From the NCBI GenBank assembly GCA_964574105.1, contig CAZNKH010000009.1:1-20012 (forward strand): a DNA stretch of 20,012 nt. Direction: 5' to 3'. The stretch comes from UBA9988 sp964574105. GTDB taxonomy: Bacteria > Patescibacteriota > Minisyncoccia > Phycocordibacterales > UBA9988. Below, in pieces: positions 1-8,286 of this stretch. The stretch's first letter is position 1. Each line of letters opens with the position of its first letter. The position numbers and the translations under genes were made by a program. Below the pieces are notes generated by a model. The model had not been told where the DNA came from, made no database searches, and saw only the letters and a program-made list of their open reading frames with translations.

Positions 1-2072
1 AGACTGTCACTTGGATTCCATCACACATTAAAGATGGGCGCTTTGGTAAGTGGCTTGAGGGGGCGCGTGATTGGGCAATCTCGCGATCGCGCTTCTGGGG
101 AGCGCCATTACCGGTGTGGCGTTGTAATTCTTGTAATGAAGTGACGGTGATTGGCTCACTGAAAGATTTAAGTGATGCGCACCCTCTACACAATACATAC
201 ATTTTATTGCGCCACGGAGAGACGGATGCAAATATCTCTGGAGAAGTTTCTGCTGATGTTACTAAAGTAACTCCACTCACTCCAAAAGGGATCCACATAG
301 TAGAAAAGAGCGCGGAAGAGCTAAAAGAAGAGAAGCCAGATCTTATTCTCCATTCTCCCTTTTATCGCACAAAGGAGAGCGCACGCATCGTTTCTGATGT
401 ACTAGGTATCCCACCAGAAGAAATGGTTGAAGAACCAGCTCTAAGGGAATTGGATCCGGGGAGCTTCTCTGGTGGGAGCTGGGAGTCGTACTGGGAGCAC
501 AAGCCAGATGATGGAGAAGATAGGGACTCGGTACATAAGCGCATGGAAAAATTTTTACAGGAGACAGAATCTCGCTACCACGGAAAGTGCATCCTCATCG
601 TGTCTCATGGTCTCCCGCTCTTTATGTTGAGAAAGATAATTGAGGGAGAGGAAACACACTTAGAGACAGGAGAGTGGCATCGTACTACTCTTCGTCGGCT
701 CCCACGAAATACAGAAGGGGAGATTGATCTTCATCGTCCCTATATTGATGCAATTCAATTCCCTTGCTCGTGCGGAGGGATGTACACGCGTGTCCCAGAG
801 GTGTTTGATTGCTGGTTTGAGTCTGGCTCCATGCCATTTGCTGAAGCACACTATCCCTTTGAAGAGCAGAGCTCCTTTGATCCCGCGAATAATGTTGGAT
901 TTCCTGCCGACTTTATTGCAGAAGGCTTAGACCAAACGCGTGGTTGGTTTTACAGCATGCTTGTCCTAGGGGTCGGTCTCTTTGGGATCTCGCCATATCG
1001 GCATGTTATCGTAAACGGTCTCATTCTTGCGGAGGACGGACAGAAGATGAGTAAGCGACTCAAGAACTATCCTGATCCAGTAGCGGTGATGGAGCACTAT
1101 GGGGCTGATGCGTTGCGTTTCTACCTTCTCTCATCTCCCGTTGTCCGTGCTGAAGATTTGAATTTCTCTGAAAAGGGTGTTGCTGAAGTGTACCGAAAAA
1201 ATGTCGTTCGTCTTATGAATGTGCGTTCCTTTCTTGAGCTCTACAAACCGCAGAATCGCACGCTTCCTGACTATCGCGAGAGCACGGTACTCTTGGACCA
1301 ATGGATACGCGCGCGCTTGGATGAACTGCGAACACAGGTAGAGGAGGCAATGGATTCCTACGAGCTTGATCGCGCAACAAAGCCCATCACTACCTTCATT
1401 GACGATCTTTCTACTTGGTACCTCCGTCGATCTCGAGAGCGTTTCAAAGATGAGCAGGAGCTACTTCTTGTCTCTTCAACACTCACGCAAGTGCTCAAAG
1501 AAGTCTCAAAAGTTATTGCGCCGTTTATGCCCTTTCTTGCAGAGGAGCTCTACCTCTCTGTGCGAGAACTGAGTGACCCAGAGAGTGTGCATCTTGCCCT
1601 GTGGCCAGAGTCTGCAGGGGGAGATCCTGATACTCTTAAGCCTATGACGGTAACTCGTGAGCTTGTGTCTCTCGCACTTAAGTGGAGAGAACGCAAGGGA
1701 ATAAAAATTCGCCAGCCACTCTCTACAATGAAGGTAAAGACACTCGTTCCAGAAGCGTACTGTGCGCTTATCCGTGATGAAGTTAATGTGAAGAATGTCC
1801 TTGAAGAGCATGATATGGGGGAGCTCGTGTGGTTAGACACTATCATTACTCCAGCACTGCGAGAGGAGGGAACGATCCGTGAGTTTGTAAGAATGATACA
1901 AGACTTTAGAAAAAGTGAGTCCTGCGCGCCGAGAGAGACAATCTTACTCAATATTCATGCAAATAAGGAGGAGTTACTTTTGCTGGAAAAATATCGCGCG
2001 GAGTTGGAGCAGGCTACTGCTACAAAGTTAACTCTTACTGAAGGAAAGATGCTCGTCATCTCGCGCCCGTAA
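1..2072 (+). CDS. ileS: Isoleucyl-tRNA synthetase, 3' part, with inserted histidine-phosphatase domain
   Basis: Charges tRNA-Ile with isoleucine in the cytosol. The gene enters from the left edge; the first complete codon is at base 3 and the frame is open without a start, so the N-terminus, the HIGH motif and the CP1 editing domain lie outside. Upstream of the GTG at 114 the frame already reads IleRS sequence (HIKDGRFGKWLEGARDW, then SRFWGAPLPVWRC), so that GTG is not the start. Visible parts in order: catalytic-domain segment, a foreign domain at about 180-720, then LHRPYID, VFDCWFESGSMPFA, the KMSKR signature loop at 1044-1058, and the helical anticodon-binding domain with KIRQPL. The KMSKR form, the CxxC-like pairs and the LHRPYID wording resemble the eukaryote-like IleRS class. 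The stop TAA shares one base with the recO start. Identity is secure; the insertion is the unusual feature. Confidence 0.97.
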   Translation, partial: TVTWIPSHIKDGRFGKWLEGARDWAISRSRFWGAPLPVWRCNSCNEVTVIGSLKDLSDAHPLHNTYILLRHGETDANISGEVSADVTKVTPLTPKGIHIVEKSAEELKEEKPDLILHSPFYRTKESARIVSDVLGIPPEEMVEEPALRELDPGSFSGGSWESYWEHKPDDGEDRDSVHKRMEKFLQETESRYHGKCILIVSHGLPLFMLRKIIEGEETHLETGEWHRTTLRRLPRNTEGEIDLHRPYIDAIQFPCSCGGMYTRVPEVFDCWFESGSMPFAEAHYPFEEQSSFDPANNVGFPADFIAEGLDQTRGWFYSMLVLGVGLFGISPYRHVIVNGLILAEDGQKMSKRLKNYPDPVAVMEHYGADALRFYLLSSPVVRAEDLNFSEKGVAEVYRKNVVRLMNVRSFLELYKPQNRTLPDYRESTVLLDQWIRARLDELRTQVEEAMDSYELDRATKPITTFIDDLSTWYLRRSRERFKDEQELLLVSSTLTQVLKEVSKVIAPFMPFLAEELYLSVRELSDPESVHLALWPESAGGDPDTLKPMTVTRELVSLALKWRERKGIKIRQPLSTMKVKTLVPEAYCALIRDEVNVKNVLEEHDMGELVWLDTIITPALREEGTIREFVRMIQDFRKSESCAPRETILLNIHANKEELLLLEKYRAELEQATATKLTLTEGKMLVISRP
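180..720 (+). other. Histidine phosphatase (phosphoglycerate mutase-like) domain embedded in IleRS
   Basis: In frame between the IleRS segments VIGSLKDL and LHRPYID lies about 180 residues that carry a complete histidine-phosphatase signature. This comprises LLRHGETDAN (catalytic His codon at 213), the second Arg in SPFYRTKESA (codon 366), the acid in LRELDPGSFSG (Glu codon 447) and the C-terminal VSHGLPL (His codon 606). All four conserved positions of the family are present, so the domain is predicted to be catalytically competent. The flanking IleRS sequence is intact on both sides and no stop or restart is visible, so it is a domain insertion and not a neighbouring gene. The substrate cannot be read from the sequence. 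A role in processing a phosphorylated or adenylated by-product is only speculation. Confidence 0.9.
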
Positions 2073-2680
2073 TGGCTTATCACATTCACACAACTCGTGC
2101 GCTCATACTTAAGTCACGAGGAGAGGGAGAGGGACACAAGATACTACATCTCCTGACAGAGGATCTCGGGGTACTCACTGCACACGCACAGAGTGTTCGA
2201 GTGCTCAAATCAAAACTCCGTTATCACCTGCAGGACTACACTCTTGCACGGCTCTCTCTGGTGCGGGGGAAGGCGATATGGCGTGTAACTGGTGCCGAGA
2301 CACTATCGCGCAAACACATGCGATTGACATATTCTCGAGCAATCATTGCGCGACTCTGCTCGCTCGCCTATGAACTCTCACTCCCCGATGATCCACATAC
2401 CGATCTCTTCCAAGACCTCTTCTCCTTGACCGAATACTTGAGTATAGATAACGCCTCTCGGCGCGCACTCGCTCCACACGCGGAGCTCCTGACGCTCTTG
2501 CGGGTGCTTGCTCGCGCGGGTTTTCTAGAAGAGCGTGTCTCGCTTGGACGCTTTATCATCTCACATACACTCTCCGATTCACTCTTGCGTGAATTTGAAC
2601 CGATCTCCCCGAGCGGCATGATGCTAGCAGAAGAGACACTTACTCGTGCACAGGTCGCAGAAGCCGCTGTGCTATACTAA
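2072..2680 (+). CDS. recO: DNA repair protein RecO
   Basis: RecO is the recombination mediator that helps load RecA on SSB-coated gaps (RecFOR pathway). The N-terminal OB-fold reads clearly: RALILKSRGEGEGHKILHLL followed by a second strand region with GVLTAHAQSVR and the family-typical SKLRYHLQDYTLARLSLVRGK. A helical C-terminal domain follows. At 202 aa it is somewhat shorter than typical RecO (about 240 aa), and no Cys4 zinc cluster is visible in the C-terminal half. The ATG overlaps the ileS stop by one base (TAATG), indicating translational coupling. No SD is seen. Identity rests mainly on the N-terminal OB-fold pattern. Confidence 0.85.
   Translation: MAYHIHTTRALILKSRGEGEGHKILHLLTEDLGVLTAHAQSVRVLKSKLRYHLQDYTLARLSLVRGKAIWRVTGAETLSRKHMRLTYSRAIIARLCSLAYELSLPDDPHTDLFQDLFSLTEYLSIDNASRRALAPHAELLTLLRVLARAGFLEERVSLGRFIISHTLSDSLLREFEPISPSGMMLAEETLTRAQVAEAAVLY
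2673..2678 (+). promoter_or_regulatory. Extended -10 box before the Ig-like protein gene
   Basis: TATACT preceded by TG at 2670-2671 (TG-N-TATACT) lies 10 bases before the ATG at 2689, at the very end of recO. No good -35 is visible at 17 bases. A transcript starting about 7 bases after the box would have almost no leader, matching the absence of an SD. Confidence 0.45.
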
Positions 2681-2688
2681 CTAACTAT

Positions 2689-4605
2689 ATGGCGCGTGAA
2701 GATAGCCTCGAAGTACTCAAGAAGAAGCTCTACGATCGCAACTGGAAGGGTGGCGCGGAACGCGACAGAACTGAGCTGAAAAATCTTGATACGAAGGAAA
2801 AAAGAGCGTGGGATACCAGTACACCTGATACGGCGAACATAATGTCTTCTGTAGTAAAAAGACCAATGTCCCTCATATCAAAACTTCTCTTCGGATCGCT
2901 CTTTTTCTTTTCACTCTGTGTGGCTATCGCGGGAGCGGTGCTCTACTTCAAACTTGGAGTCAGTGACACTAATGTGAATATGGTAATCCAAGGCCCTACT
3001 TCAGTTGCTGGCGGAGAATTGGCAACTTTTACTATGACAATTACCAATAAAGACAGTAAGTCATTACTTAACAGCGTGCTTATTGTTGAATATCCAGATG
3101 GTGCGCGAGATGCGGCAGATCCAACGAAAACTCTTACTCGTGAGCGTATTCCCCTCGGAGAAATTAAGTCTGGCGAGGTAGTAAATCGTACCATCAAGAC
3201 AATACTCTACGGATCATCGGGTACAAGACCAGAAATTACTGCTGGATTGGAATATAACCTTCCGGAATCAATGTCTCTCTTCTCTCGTAGTGAATCATAC
3301 TCGGTTACTCTTGCCGCGGCCCCAGTGGATGTATATGTGGAGATGCCAAAGGAGATAAATGCTGATCAGGAGATTACAGCGACTGTACGCATTGTTTCAA
3401 ATGCAAAGACGACACTTAAGAATGTGGCGGTTCGTGTTGATCTCCCTTATGGATTTGCAGTGAAGAGTACCGATCCAGATCCGTCCCAGGGCTCATCCTT
3501 CTGGCGTCTCGGTGATCTATCCTCTGGTGCAGAACGCACGATAAAAATTATGGGAACGCCACAGAGTGATAGTAATGAATCAGAAGGAATCAGTGCGACT
3601 GTGGGCACAGAAGATAGCGAGGAGGCAGGCTCACTTTCTATTGTATATAATACCGCCTTTGGAGCTGTGTCTGTCGCCGAGCCCTATCTTGCGCTCTCCG
3701 CGACGCTGAATGGGAATATTGGTAAGTCGGTAATTGCACCCGCAGATAAAGAGGTGAGAGGCGTCATCTCGTGGAAGAATAGTACTGATTCCACAATCTC
3801 TTCCGGGGTGCTCACTCTTGAACTCTCGGGGAATGTTGATCCAATAAGCGTGACTGCAGGGAATGATGGCTACTACAATTCTCGTAACAATACGATTACT
3901 TGGGACAAGCGAGTTGTTGAGCAGTTAGGAAGTATTGAAGCCGGCGAAAGAGGAAATGTGCAATTTACATTCAAGCCAAAAGCCCTCACTCGTGCCAGCG
4001 CGACACTTAACCCGAGTGCAGAGTTATCCATCTCTTTCACTGGTACCCGTACTGCAGAAGGATTTTCTCAGCAAGACATTTCGTCGGTGATTGTTCGTAC
4101 CGTGAGGTTTGCAACGCAGGTAAGCTTTTCTGCTGATGGTTATTACTCAATTGGACCAATTAAAAATAGCGGTCCCATCCCACCAAAGCTTGGGACAGAG
4201 ACGACCTATACAATTACCTGGGCGTTGGTGAATCCTTCAAATAATGTTACTAGTGCAACCGTGGAGGCGGTACTCCCAATCTCTGTTGAGTGGAAAGGGG
4301 CCACCTCACCTGCGAATGAGTCGGTGACATACAATGAATCTACCCATACAGTTACATGGGATCTTCAGTATCTTAAGTCGGGTGTTGGCGTAGGAGGTAC
4401 AGCACCGAGAACTGCGTCATTCCAAGTTGGCATCAATCCAAGCCTCTCTCAAGTTGGAGAAGTGCCAACCCTTGTGTTACAGTCCCTCTTTAAGGGAACC
4501 GACACCTTCACAGGAAAACCTGTGACAGCTGAAAGACCCGCAATCACTACGCGTATTGTAAAAGATCCTGCATTTCGAAGTGGGAGTGACCAAGTCATTC
4601 AATGA
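2689..4605 (+). CDS. Single-pass membrane protein with Ig-like/DUF11-type repeats
   Basis: A 638-aa protein of unknown precise function. Residues 1-60 are charged and probably cytoplasmic. A strong hydrophobic segment follows at about residues 66-88 (FGSLFFFSLCVAIAGAVLY). The remaining roughly 550 residues are Thr/Ser/Val-rich beta-sandwich repeats of the DUF11/CARDB kind. Recurring signs are phrases such as ATVRIVSNAKTTLKNVAVRV, LPYGF, and W-x-LGDL or W-D-x-QYL followed by GxxxT or AxxxT. The topology suggests a surface-anchored protein projecting outward. It lies between recO and glyS and overlaps glyS by four bases (ATGA), so it belongs to this housekeeping operon, which is unexpected for a surface protein. 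No catalytic motif or sortase signal is seen. Confidence 0.85.
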   Translation: MAREDSLEVLKKKLYDRNWKGGAERDRTELKNLDTKEKRAWDTSTPDTANIMSSVVKRPMSLISKLLFGSLFFFSLCVAIAGAVLYFKLGVSDTNVNMVIQGPTSVAGGELATFTMTITNKDSKSLLNSVLIVEYPDGARDAADPTKTLTRERIPLGEIKSGEVVNRTIKTILYGSSGTRPEITAGLEYNLPESMSLFSRSESYSVTLAAAPVDVYVEMPKEINADQEITATVRIVSNAKTTLKNVAVRVDLPYGFAVKSTDPDPSQGSSFWRLGDLSSGAERTIKIMGTPQSDSNESEGISATVGTEDSEEAGSLSIVYNTAFGAVSVAEPYLALSATLNGNIGKSVIAPADKEVRGVISWKNSTDSTISSGVLTLELSGNVDPISVTAGNDGYYNSRNNTITWDKRVVEQLGSIEAGERGNVQFTFKPKALTRASATLNPSAELSISFTGTRTAEGFSQQDISSVIVRTVRFATQVSFSADGYYSIGPIKNSGPIPPKLGTETTYTITWALVNPSNNVTSATVEAVLPISVEWKGATSPANESVTYNESTHTVTWDLQYLKSGVGVGGTAPRTASFQVGINPSLSQVGEVPTLVLQSLFKGTDTFTGKPVTAERPAITTRIVKDPAFRSGSDQVIQ

Positions 4606-5906
4606 GTACCGACACCGATAGAATGAGCAATCTTGTCTCGCTCGCCAAACGGCGCGGTTTTGTCTTTCCTGGTTCAGAAATCTATGGAGGTCTCTCTGGT
4701 ACATGGGACTGGGGACATCTCGGGGTACTTCTTAAAGAGCGCATTAAGGCAGAGTGGATGAGAGCCTTTGTTTATGAGCGAGATGATGTACTTACAGTAG
4801 ATGCCGCGCTCATTATGAACGCAGAGGTGTGGAAGGCCTCCGGTCATGTGGATGGGTTTACTGATCCTCTCATAGAGTGTATTAAGTGTAAACGACGCTT
4901 CCGCGCAGACACTCCGCTTACCGAATGTCCCGAGTGTGGTGGAGCGGTGAGTGCGCCACGACAATTTAATATGATGTTTGAGACACGGGTGGGTGCGGCA
5001 GAAGAGAGCTCCTCCGTCTCATATCTCCGCCCAGAGACAGCGCAGGGGATTTTTGTAAACTTTAAAAATACGGTAGACGCCTACCATCCCAAGCTCCCCT
5101 TTGGAATTGCGCAAATTGGTAAGGCATTTAGAAATGAGATCACTCCGAGGGACTTTCTCTTCCGTGCGCGTGAGTTTGAACAGATGGAATTGGAGTACTT
5201 TGTGCGCCCATATGAGTGGGAACAGCACTTTGAAGCATGGCGAGTACGGATGCATGAATGGAAAGAGCGTATTGGGCTTCTTGATTCACTTTTTCATGAA
5301 GTAGAAGTCGGGGAGGGTGATCGGGCTCACTACTCTACACGTACTATTGATTTTGAATTTGATTTTCCATTTGGACGCAAAGAGCTCTACGGTCTTGCTT
5401 ACCGTGGTGACTACGATCTCTCTCGGCACTCCGAGCGTTCGGGCGCAGATCTCTCATACTTGGATGAGGAGAGTGGCGAGCGTTTTCTCCCTCATGTGAT
5501 AGAACCATCACTCGGTCTTGATAGAACGGCGCTTGCTCTCCTTACGAGTGCGTATACGGAAGATGAATTAGGAGGAGAAAAACGAGTCTTTCTCCGTCTT
5601 GCTCCTATAATTGCGCCTGTTCGTGTGGCAGTCTTCCCACTGCTCAAAAACAAGCCAAACTTGGTCACTCGCGCACGAGAGCTCTTTTCTGTAGTGAGGC
5701 AGAGTGTTCTCGGGGTCGTCTTTGATGATAATGGTAACATAGGTAAACGCTACCGTCGGCAAGATGAGATTGGTACACCGTGGTGTGTCACGGTAGACTT
5801 TGACACACTTGAGGACGGAACAATTACACTACGCAATCGTGATGACGGTACACAGGAACGCATCCATGAGACTGAGCTTCCCGGCTGGATAGCGGCAGCA
5901 TTGTAA
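4602..5906 (+). CDS. glyS: Glycyl-tRNA synthetase (single-chain, class II)
   Basis: Charges tRNA-Gly with glycine. The 434-aa protein starts with the typical LVSLAKRRGFVFPGSEIYGG and GTWDWGHLGVLLKERI. It carries a CxxC...CxxC zinc-like insertion (CIKCKRR ... CPECGG). Class II motif 2 reads QIGKAFRNEITPRDFLFRAREFEQME, motif 3 EPSLGLDRTALALL, and a C-terminal anticodon-binding domain begins near APIIAPVRVAVFPL. This is the alpha2-type enzyme, not the alpha2beta2 glyQ/glyS pair. The ATG overlaps the upstream stop (ATGA), implying translational coupling; no separate SD is evident. A second Met at codon 8 is a possible alternative start. Confidence 0.97.
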   Translation: MSTDTDRMSNLVSLAKRRGFVFPGSEIYGGLSGTWDWGHLGVLLKERIKAEWMRAFVYERDDVLTVDAALIMNAEVWKASGHVDGFTDPLIECIKCKRRFRADTPLTECPECGGAVSAPRQFNMMFETRVGAAEESSSVSYLRPETAQGIFVNFKNTVDAYHPKLPFGIAQIGKAFRNEITPRDFLFRAREFEQMELEYFVRPYEWEQHFEAWRVRMHEWKERIGLLDSLFHEVEVGEGDRAHYSTRTIDFEFDFPFGRKELYGLAYRGDYDLSRHSERSGADLSYLDEESGERFLPHVIEPSLGLDRTALALLTSAYTEDELGGEKRVFLRLAPIIAPVRVAVFPLLKNKPNLVTRARELFSVVRQSVLGVVFDDNGNIGKRYRRQDEIGTPWCVTVDFDTLEDGTITLRNRDDGTQERIHETELPGWIAAAL

Positions 5907-5922
5907 AATTGATATTTTTGTG

Positions 5923-5928
5923 GTACAA
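5923..5928 (+). promoter_or_regulatory. Extended -10 box before the first M16 peptidase gene
   Basis: TGGTACAAC (TG-N-TACAAC) lies nine bases before the ATG at 5938, and no SD is present. The position fits a leaderless or near-leaderless transcript. It also argues against the alternative GTG start at 5920, which would lie inside the promoter. Confidence 0.4.
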
Positions 5929-5937
5929 CCAAACGCT

Positions 5938-7206
5938 ATGGCGTATACAAAATATGTGCTTAAAGATGGACTTCGGCTCATTACTGTACCTCGTCGCGAC
6001 GCGGAGAGTGTAACAGTGATGGTCTTGGTTAAGGCAGGATCCAAGTACGAACGCAAGGAAGAGAACGGTATCTCACACTTCTTGGAGCACATGTGTTTTA
6101 AGGGTACAAAGAAGCGTCCTAAGGCGATGCAGATCTCTGCTGAATTAGATGCCTTAGGCGCACAGTATAATGCCTTTACCAGTTACGAATTCACTGGCTA
6201 CTACGCAAAGGTAGCGCCGACAAATGTGAAGAAAGCACTGGAGATTGTTTCAGATCTCTATCTTAACCCGATTTTTAATCAGGATGAAATTGAACGGGAG
6301 AAGGGGGTGATTATTGAGGAGATGAACATGTACGAAGATCTCCCGAATAAGAAAGTGCAGGATGATATGATGACGCTCCTTTTTGGAACACAGCCAATAG
6401 GACGGAGCATCTTAGGTACAAAAGAGATTATTCGCGGCATAACACGGGAAGATTTTTTGCAGTATCGTGCGAAGCATTATCTGCCACAATCAACCATTGT
6501 GCTTGTTTCCGGTTCTTTTAAAGAGTCGGATATTCGTCGTGATGTAGAGAAACTTTTTTCTCATCTAGACAGTGGGGTGAAAGGGGAAAAACTCCCTGTC
6601 AATGATCACCAATCAAAGCCGCGGGTATTTGTACGAACAAAGGATTCAGATCAATCGCACATCGTGATTGCCTTTCGCGGTTACTCAGTCAAAGATAAGC
6701 GTACCTACGTGGCGACAGTGTTAGCAAGCCTCTTGGGTGGTACTATGAGCTCGCGACTCTGGCAGACGGTGCGTGAGCGGCTTGGCGCTGCGTACTATGT
6801 GCGTGCCGATCACGAATCTTTAAGCGATCACGGCATCTTTGAGATTGCTGCAGGAGTGGATACATCTCGTATTACGGAAGTGCTTACTGAAATTATTCGA
6901 GAAGTGAGTAAACTAAAGCGGAGTGATGTGGGGAAAGAGGAATTGAAACGAAGTAAGGATTCTCTTATCGGACGCTTCCGCCTCGGTTTAGAACGCTCCG
7001 ATGACATTGCGGATTTTTATGGCCTACAGGAGGTGGTAAAGGATACTTCAGTCAGCCCAGAAGAATACATCCGTGCAATTAAACGGGTTAGTGCAGCAGA
7101 TCTGCGCGCAGTCGCCAAGGATATTTTTGTTACTAAGAAAATGAATCTTGCGGTCATTGGCCCGCACAACAATGACGCGCCGTTTGTTCCACTTATGAAG
7201 GTGTAG
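5938..7206 (+). CDS. M16-family zinc metallopeptidase
   Basis: A 422-aa insulinase/processing-peptidase-like protein. The inverted zinc motif HFLEH is at residues 47-51, and the downstream acidic helix EREKGVIIEEMNMYE supplies the third ligand. The C-terminal half has the family's SRLWQTVRERLGAAYYV and GRFRLGLERSDD regions, so both M16 domains of a short bacterial member are present. It probably degrades or processes peptides. I chose ATG 5938 over the in-frame GTG at 5920 because the conserved start (KYVLKDGLRLITV) follows directly and the GTG lies within a likely -10 region. It follows glyS and is followed by the AI-2E-family gene. A diverged second M16 gene lies at 16552-17828. Confidence 0.93.
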   Translation: MAYTKYVLKDGLRLITVPRRDAESVTVMVLVKAGSKYERKEENGISHFLEHMCFKGTKKRPKAMQISAELDALGAQYNAFTSYEFTGYYAKVAPTNVKKALEIVSDLYLNPIFNQDEIEREKGVIIEEMNMYEDLPNKKVQDDMMTLLFGTQPIGRSILGTKEIIRGITREDFLQYRAKHYLPQSTIVLVSGSFKESDIRRDVEKLFSHLDSGVKGEKLPVNDHQSKPRVFVRTKDSDQSHIVIAFRGYSVKDKRTYVATVLASLLGGTMSSRLWQTVRERLGAAYYVRADHESLSDHGIFEIAAGVDTSRITEVLTEIIREVSKLKRSDVGKEELKRSKDSLIGRFRLGLERSDDIADFYGLQEVVKDTSVSPEEYIRAIKRVSAADLRAVAKDIFVTKKMNLAVIGPHNNDAPFVPLMKV

Positions 7207-7212
7207 TACACT
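7184..7212 (+). promoter_or_regulatory. Sigma-70-like promoter for the AI-2E-family gene
   Basis: TTGTTC (7184-7189), a 17-base spacer and TACACT (7207-7212) end six bases before the ATG at 7219. The expected transcription start would fall at the start codon, giving a leaderless mRNA. No SD is present. Confidence 0.5.
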
Positions 7213-7218
7213 AACACT

Positions 7219-8286
7219 ATGGCAGTCTCTCCTCGTGACAAGAACATCAGCATCTCAGTTGGTACGATAATCAAAGTTGCTGCGACGCTTACTGTGCTTT
7301 GGGTACTTTATCTTGTTCGTGAGCTCTTGCTTGTCATTCTTTCTTCTGTCGTACTCGCTTCTGCGATTGAGCCGATGGTAATGTGGCTCACTAAGCGTGG
7401 TATTGCGCGGACACTTGCGGTACTGATGATCTATGTGTTCACCTTTATCTGTATTCTTGGATTGGTCTACTTCCTTCTCCCAACACTCCTTGTGGACTTT
7501 GGTGATATTGCTTCAACGATCCCGGAGCGTCTCCAATCATTGACGACCTGGGGTGAGTCTGTTTCCCCCCTTGGAGAACTCGCGGTTAATCTTGCAGGAA
7601 ATCTCACCATCAATGATGTTATAGATATTTTACGCTCATCTCTCTCAGGTGCGACAAGCGGTGCAATTGGTGCCGCGAGCATCATCTTCGGTGGCATTCT
7701 CTCTTTTGTGCTCATTGTGGTGATTTCGTTCTATCTTGCAGTGCAGGAGAATGGAGTAGAGCATATACTTCGTGTCATTACTCCGCTCAAGCATGAGCGC
7801 TATATTATTGATGTATGGAGGCGCTCACAGAAAAAGATAGGTTTGTGGATGCAGGGACAAATCTTTCTCGGTATTTTTATTGGTATATTTGTCTATCTTG
7901 GCCTTACGCTTCTTGGGATTAAGTACGCGCTCCTCCTTGCAATCCTCGCAGGTATTTTTGAACTTATTCCCTATGTGGGGCCAATACTCTCTGCCGCACC
8001 GGCGGTACTCCTCGGTCTTAACGATGGATTAGTGACAGGACTCCTCGTACTCGGCTTTTTTGTGATTATGCAACAGTTTGAAAACCATTTGCTTTACCCA
8101 TTAGTGGTAAAGAAGATGGTGGGCGTACCGGCGCTCTTGGTCATCATTTCAATGATCATTGGAGCAAAGTTAGCCGGTTTTCTTGGAATTCTCATTGCCG
8201 TACCGGTTGCGGCTATTGTTATGGAGCTCGTCTCTGATTGGGAAAAGAAGAAGCATGTGTTTGCTGAAAAGAATGTAACTGGATGA
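7219..8286 (+). CDS. AI-2E family transporter-like membrane protein
   Basis: A 355-aa polytopic inner-membrane protein matching the AI-2E family (PF01594 type, named after E. coli TqsA). The N-terminal hydrophobic segments VLWVLYLVRELLLVILSSVV and LIYVFTFICILGLVYFLLP are followed by a polar linker. The conserved C-terminal core then reads QGQIFLGIFIGIFVYLGL, GIFELIPYVGPILSAAPAVL, FENHLLYPLVV and IGAKLAGFLGILIAVPVAA. The PYVGP-like motif and NHLLYPLVV are hallmark stretches. Members include small-molecule exporters and Na+/H+ antiporters; the substrate here cannot be told. The stop overlaps the metG start by four bases. Confidence 0.93.
   Translation: MAVSPRDKNISISVGTIIKVAATLTVLWVLYLVRELLLVILSSVVLASAIEPMVMWLTKRGIARTLAVLMIYVFTFICILGLVYFLLPTLLVDFGDIASTIPERLQSLTTWGESVSPLGELAVNLAGNLTINDVIDILRSSLSGATSGAIGAASIIFGGILSFVLIVVISFYLAVQENGVEHILRVITPLKHERYIIDVWRRSQKKIGLWMQGQIFLGIFIGIFVYLGLTLLGIKYALLLAILAGIFELIPYVGPILSAAPAVLLGLNDGLVTGLLVLGFFVIMQQFENHLLYPLVVKKMVGVPALLVIISMIIGAKLAGFLGILIAVPVAAIVMELVSDWEKKKHVFAEKNVTG

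Noticed and set aside
114..116. GTG at 114 as the start of a separate phosphatase/synthetase gene
   Set aside because: The same frame is open to base 3 and reads conserved IleRS sequence upstream, so this GTG is internal.
5920..5922. GTG start for the first M16 peptidase
   Set aside because: It adds six residues not needed by the family and overlaps a -10-like element; ATG 5938 fits better.
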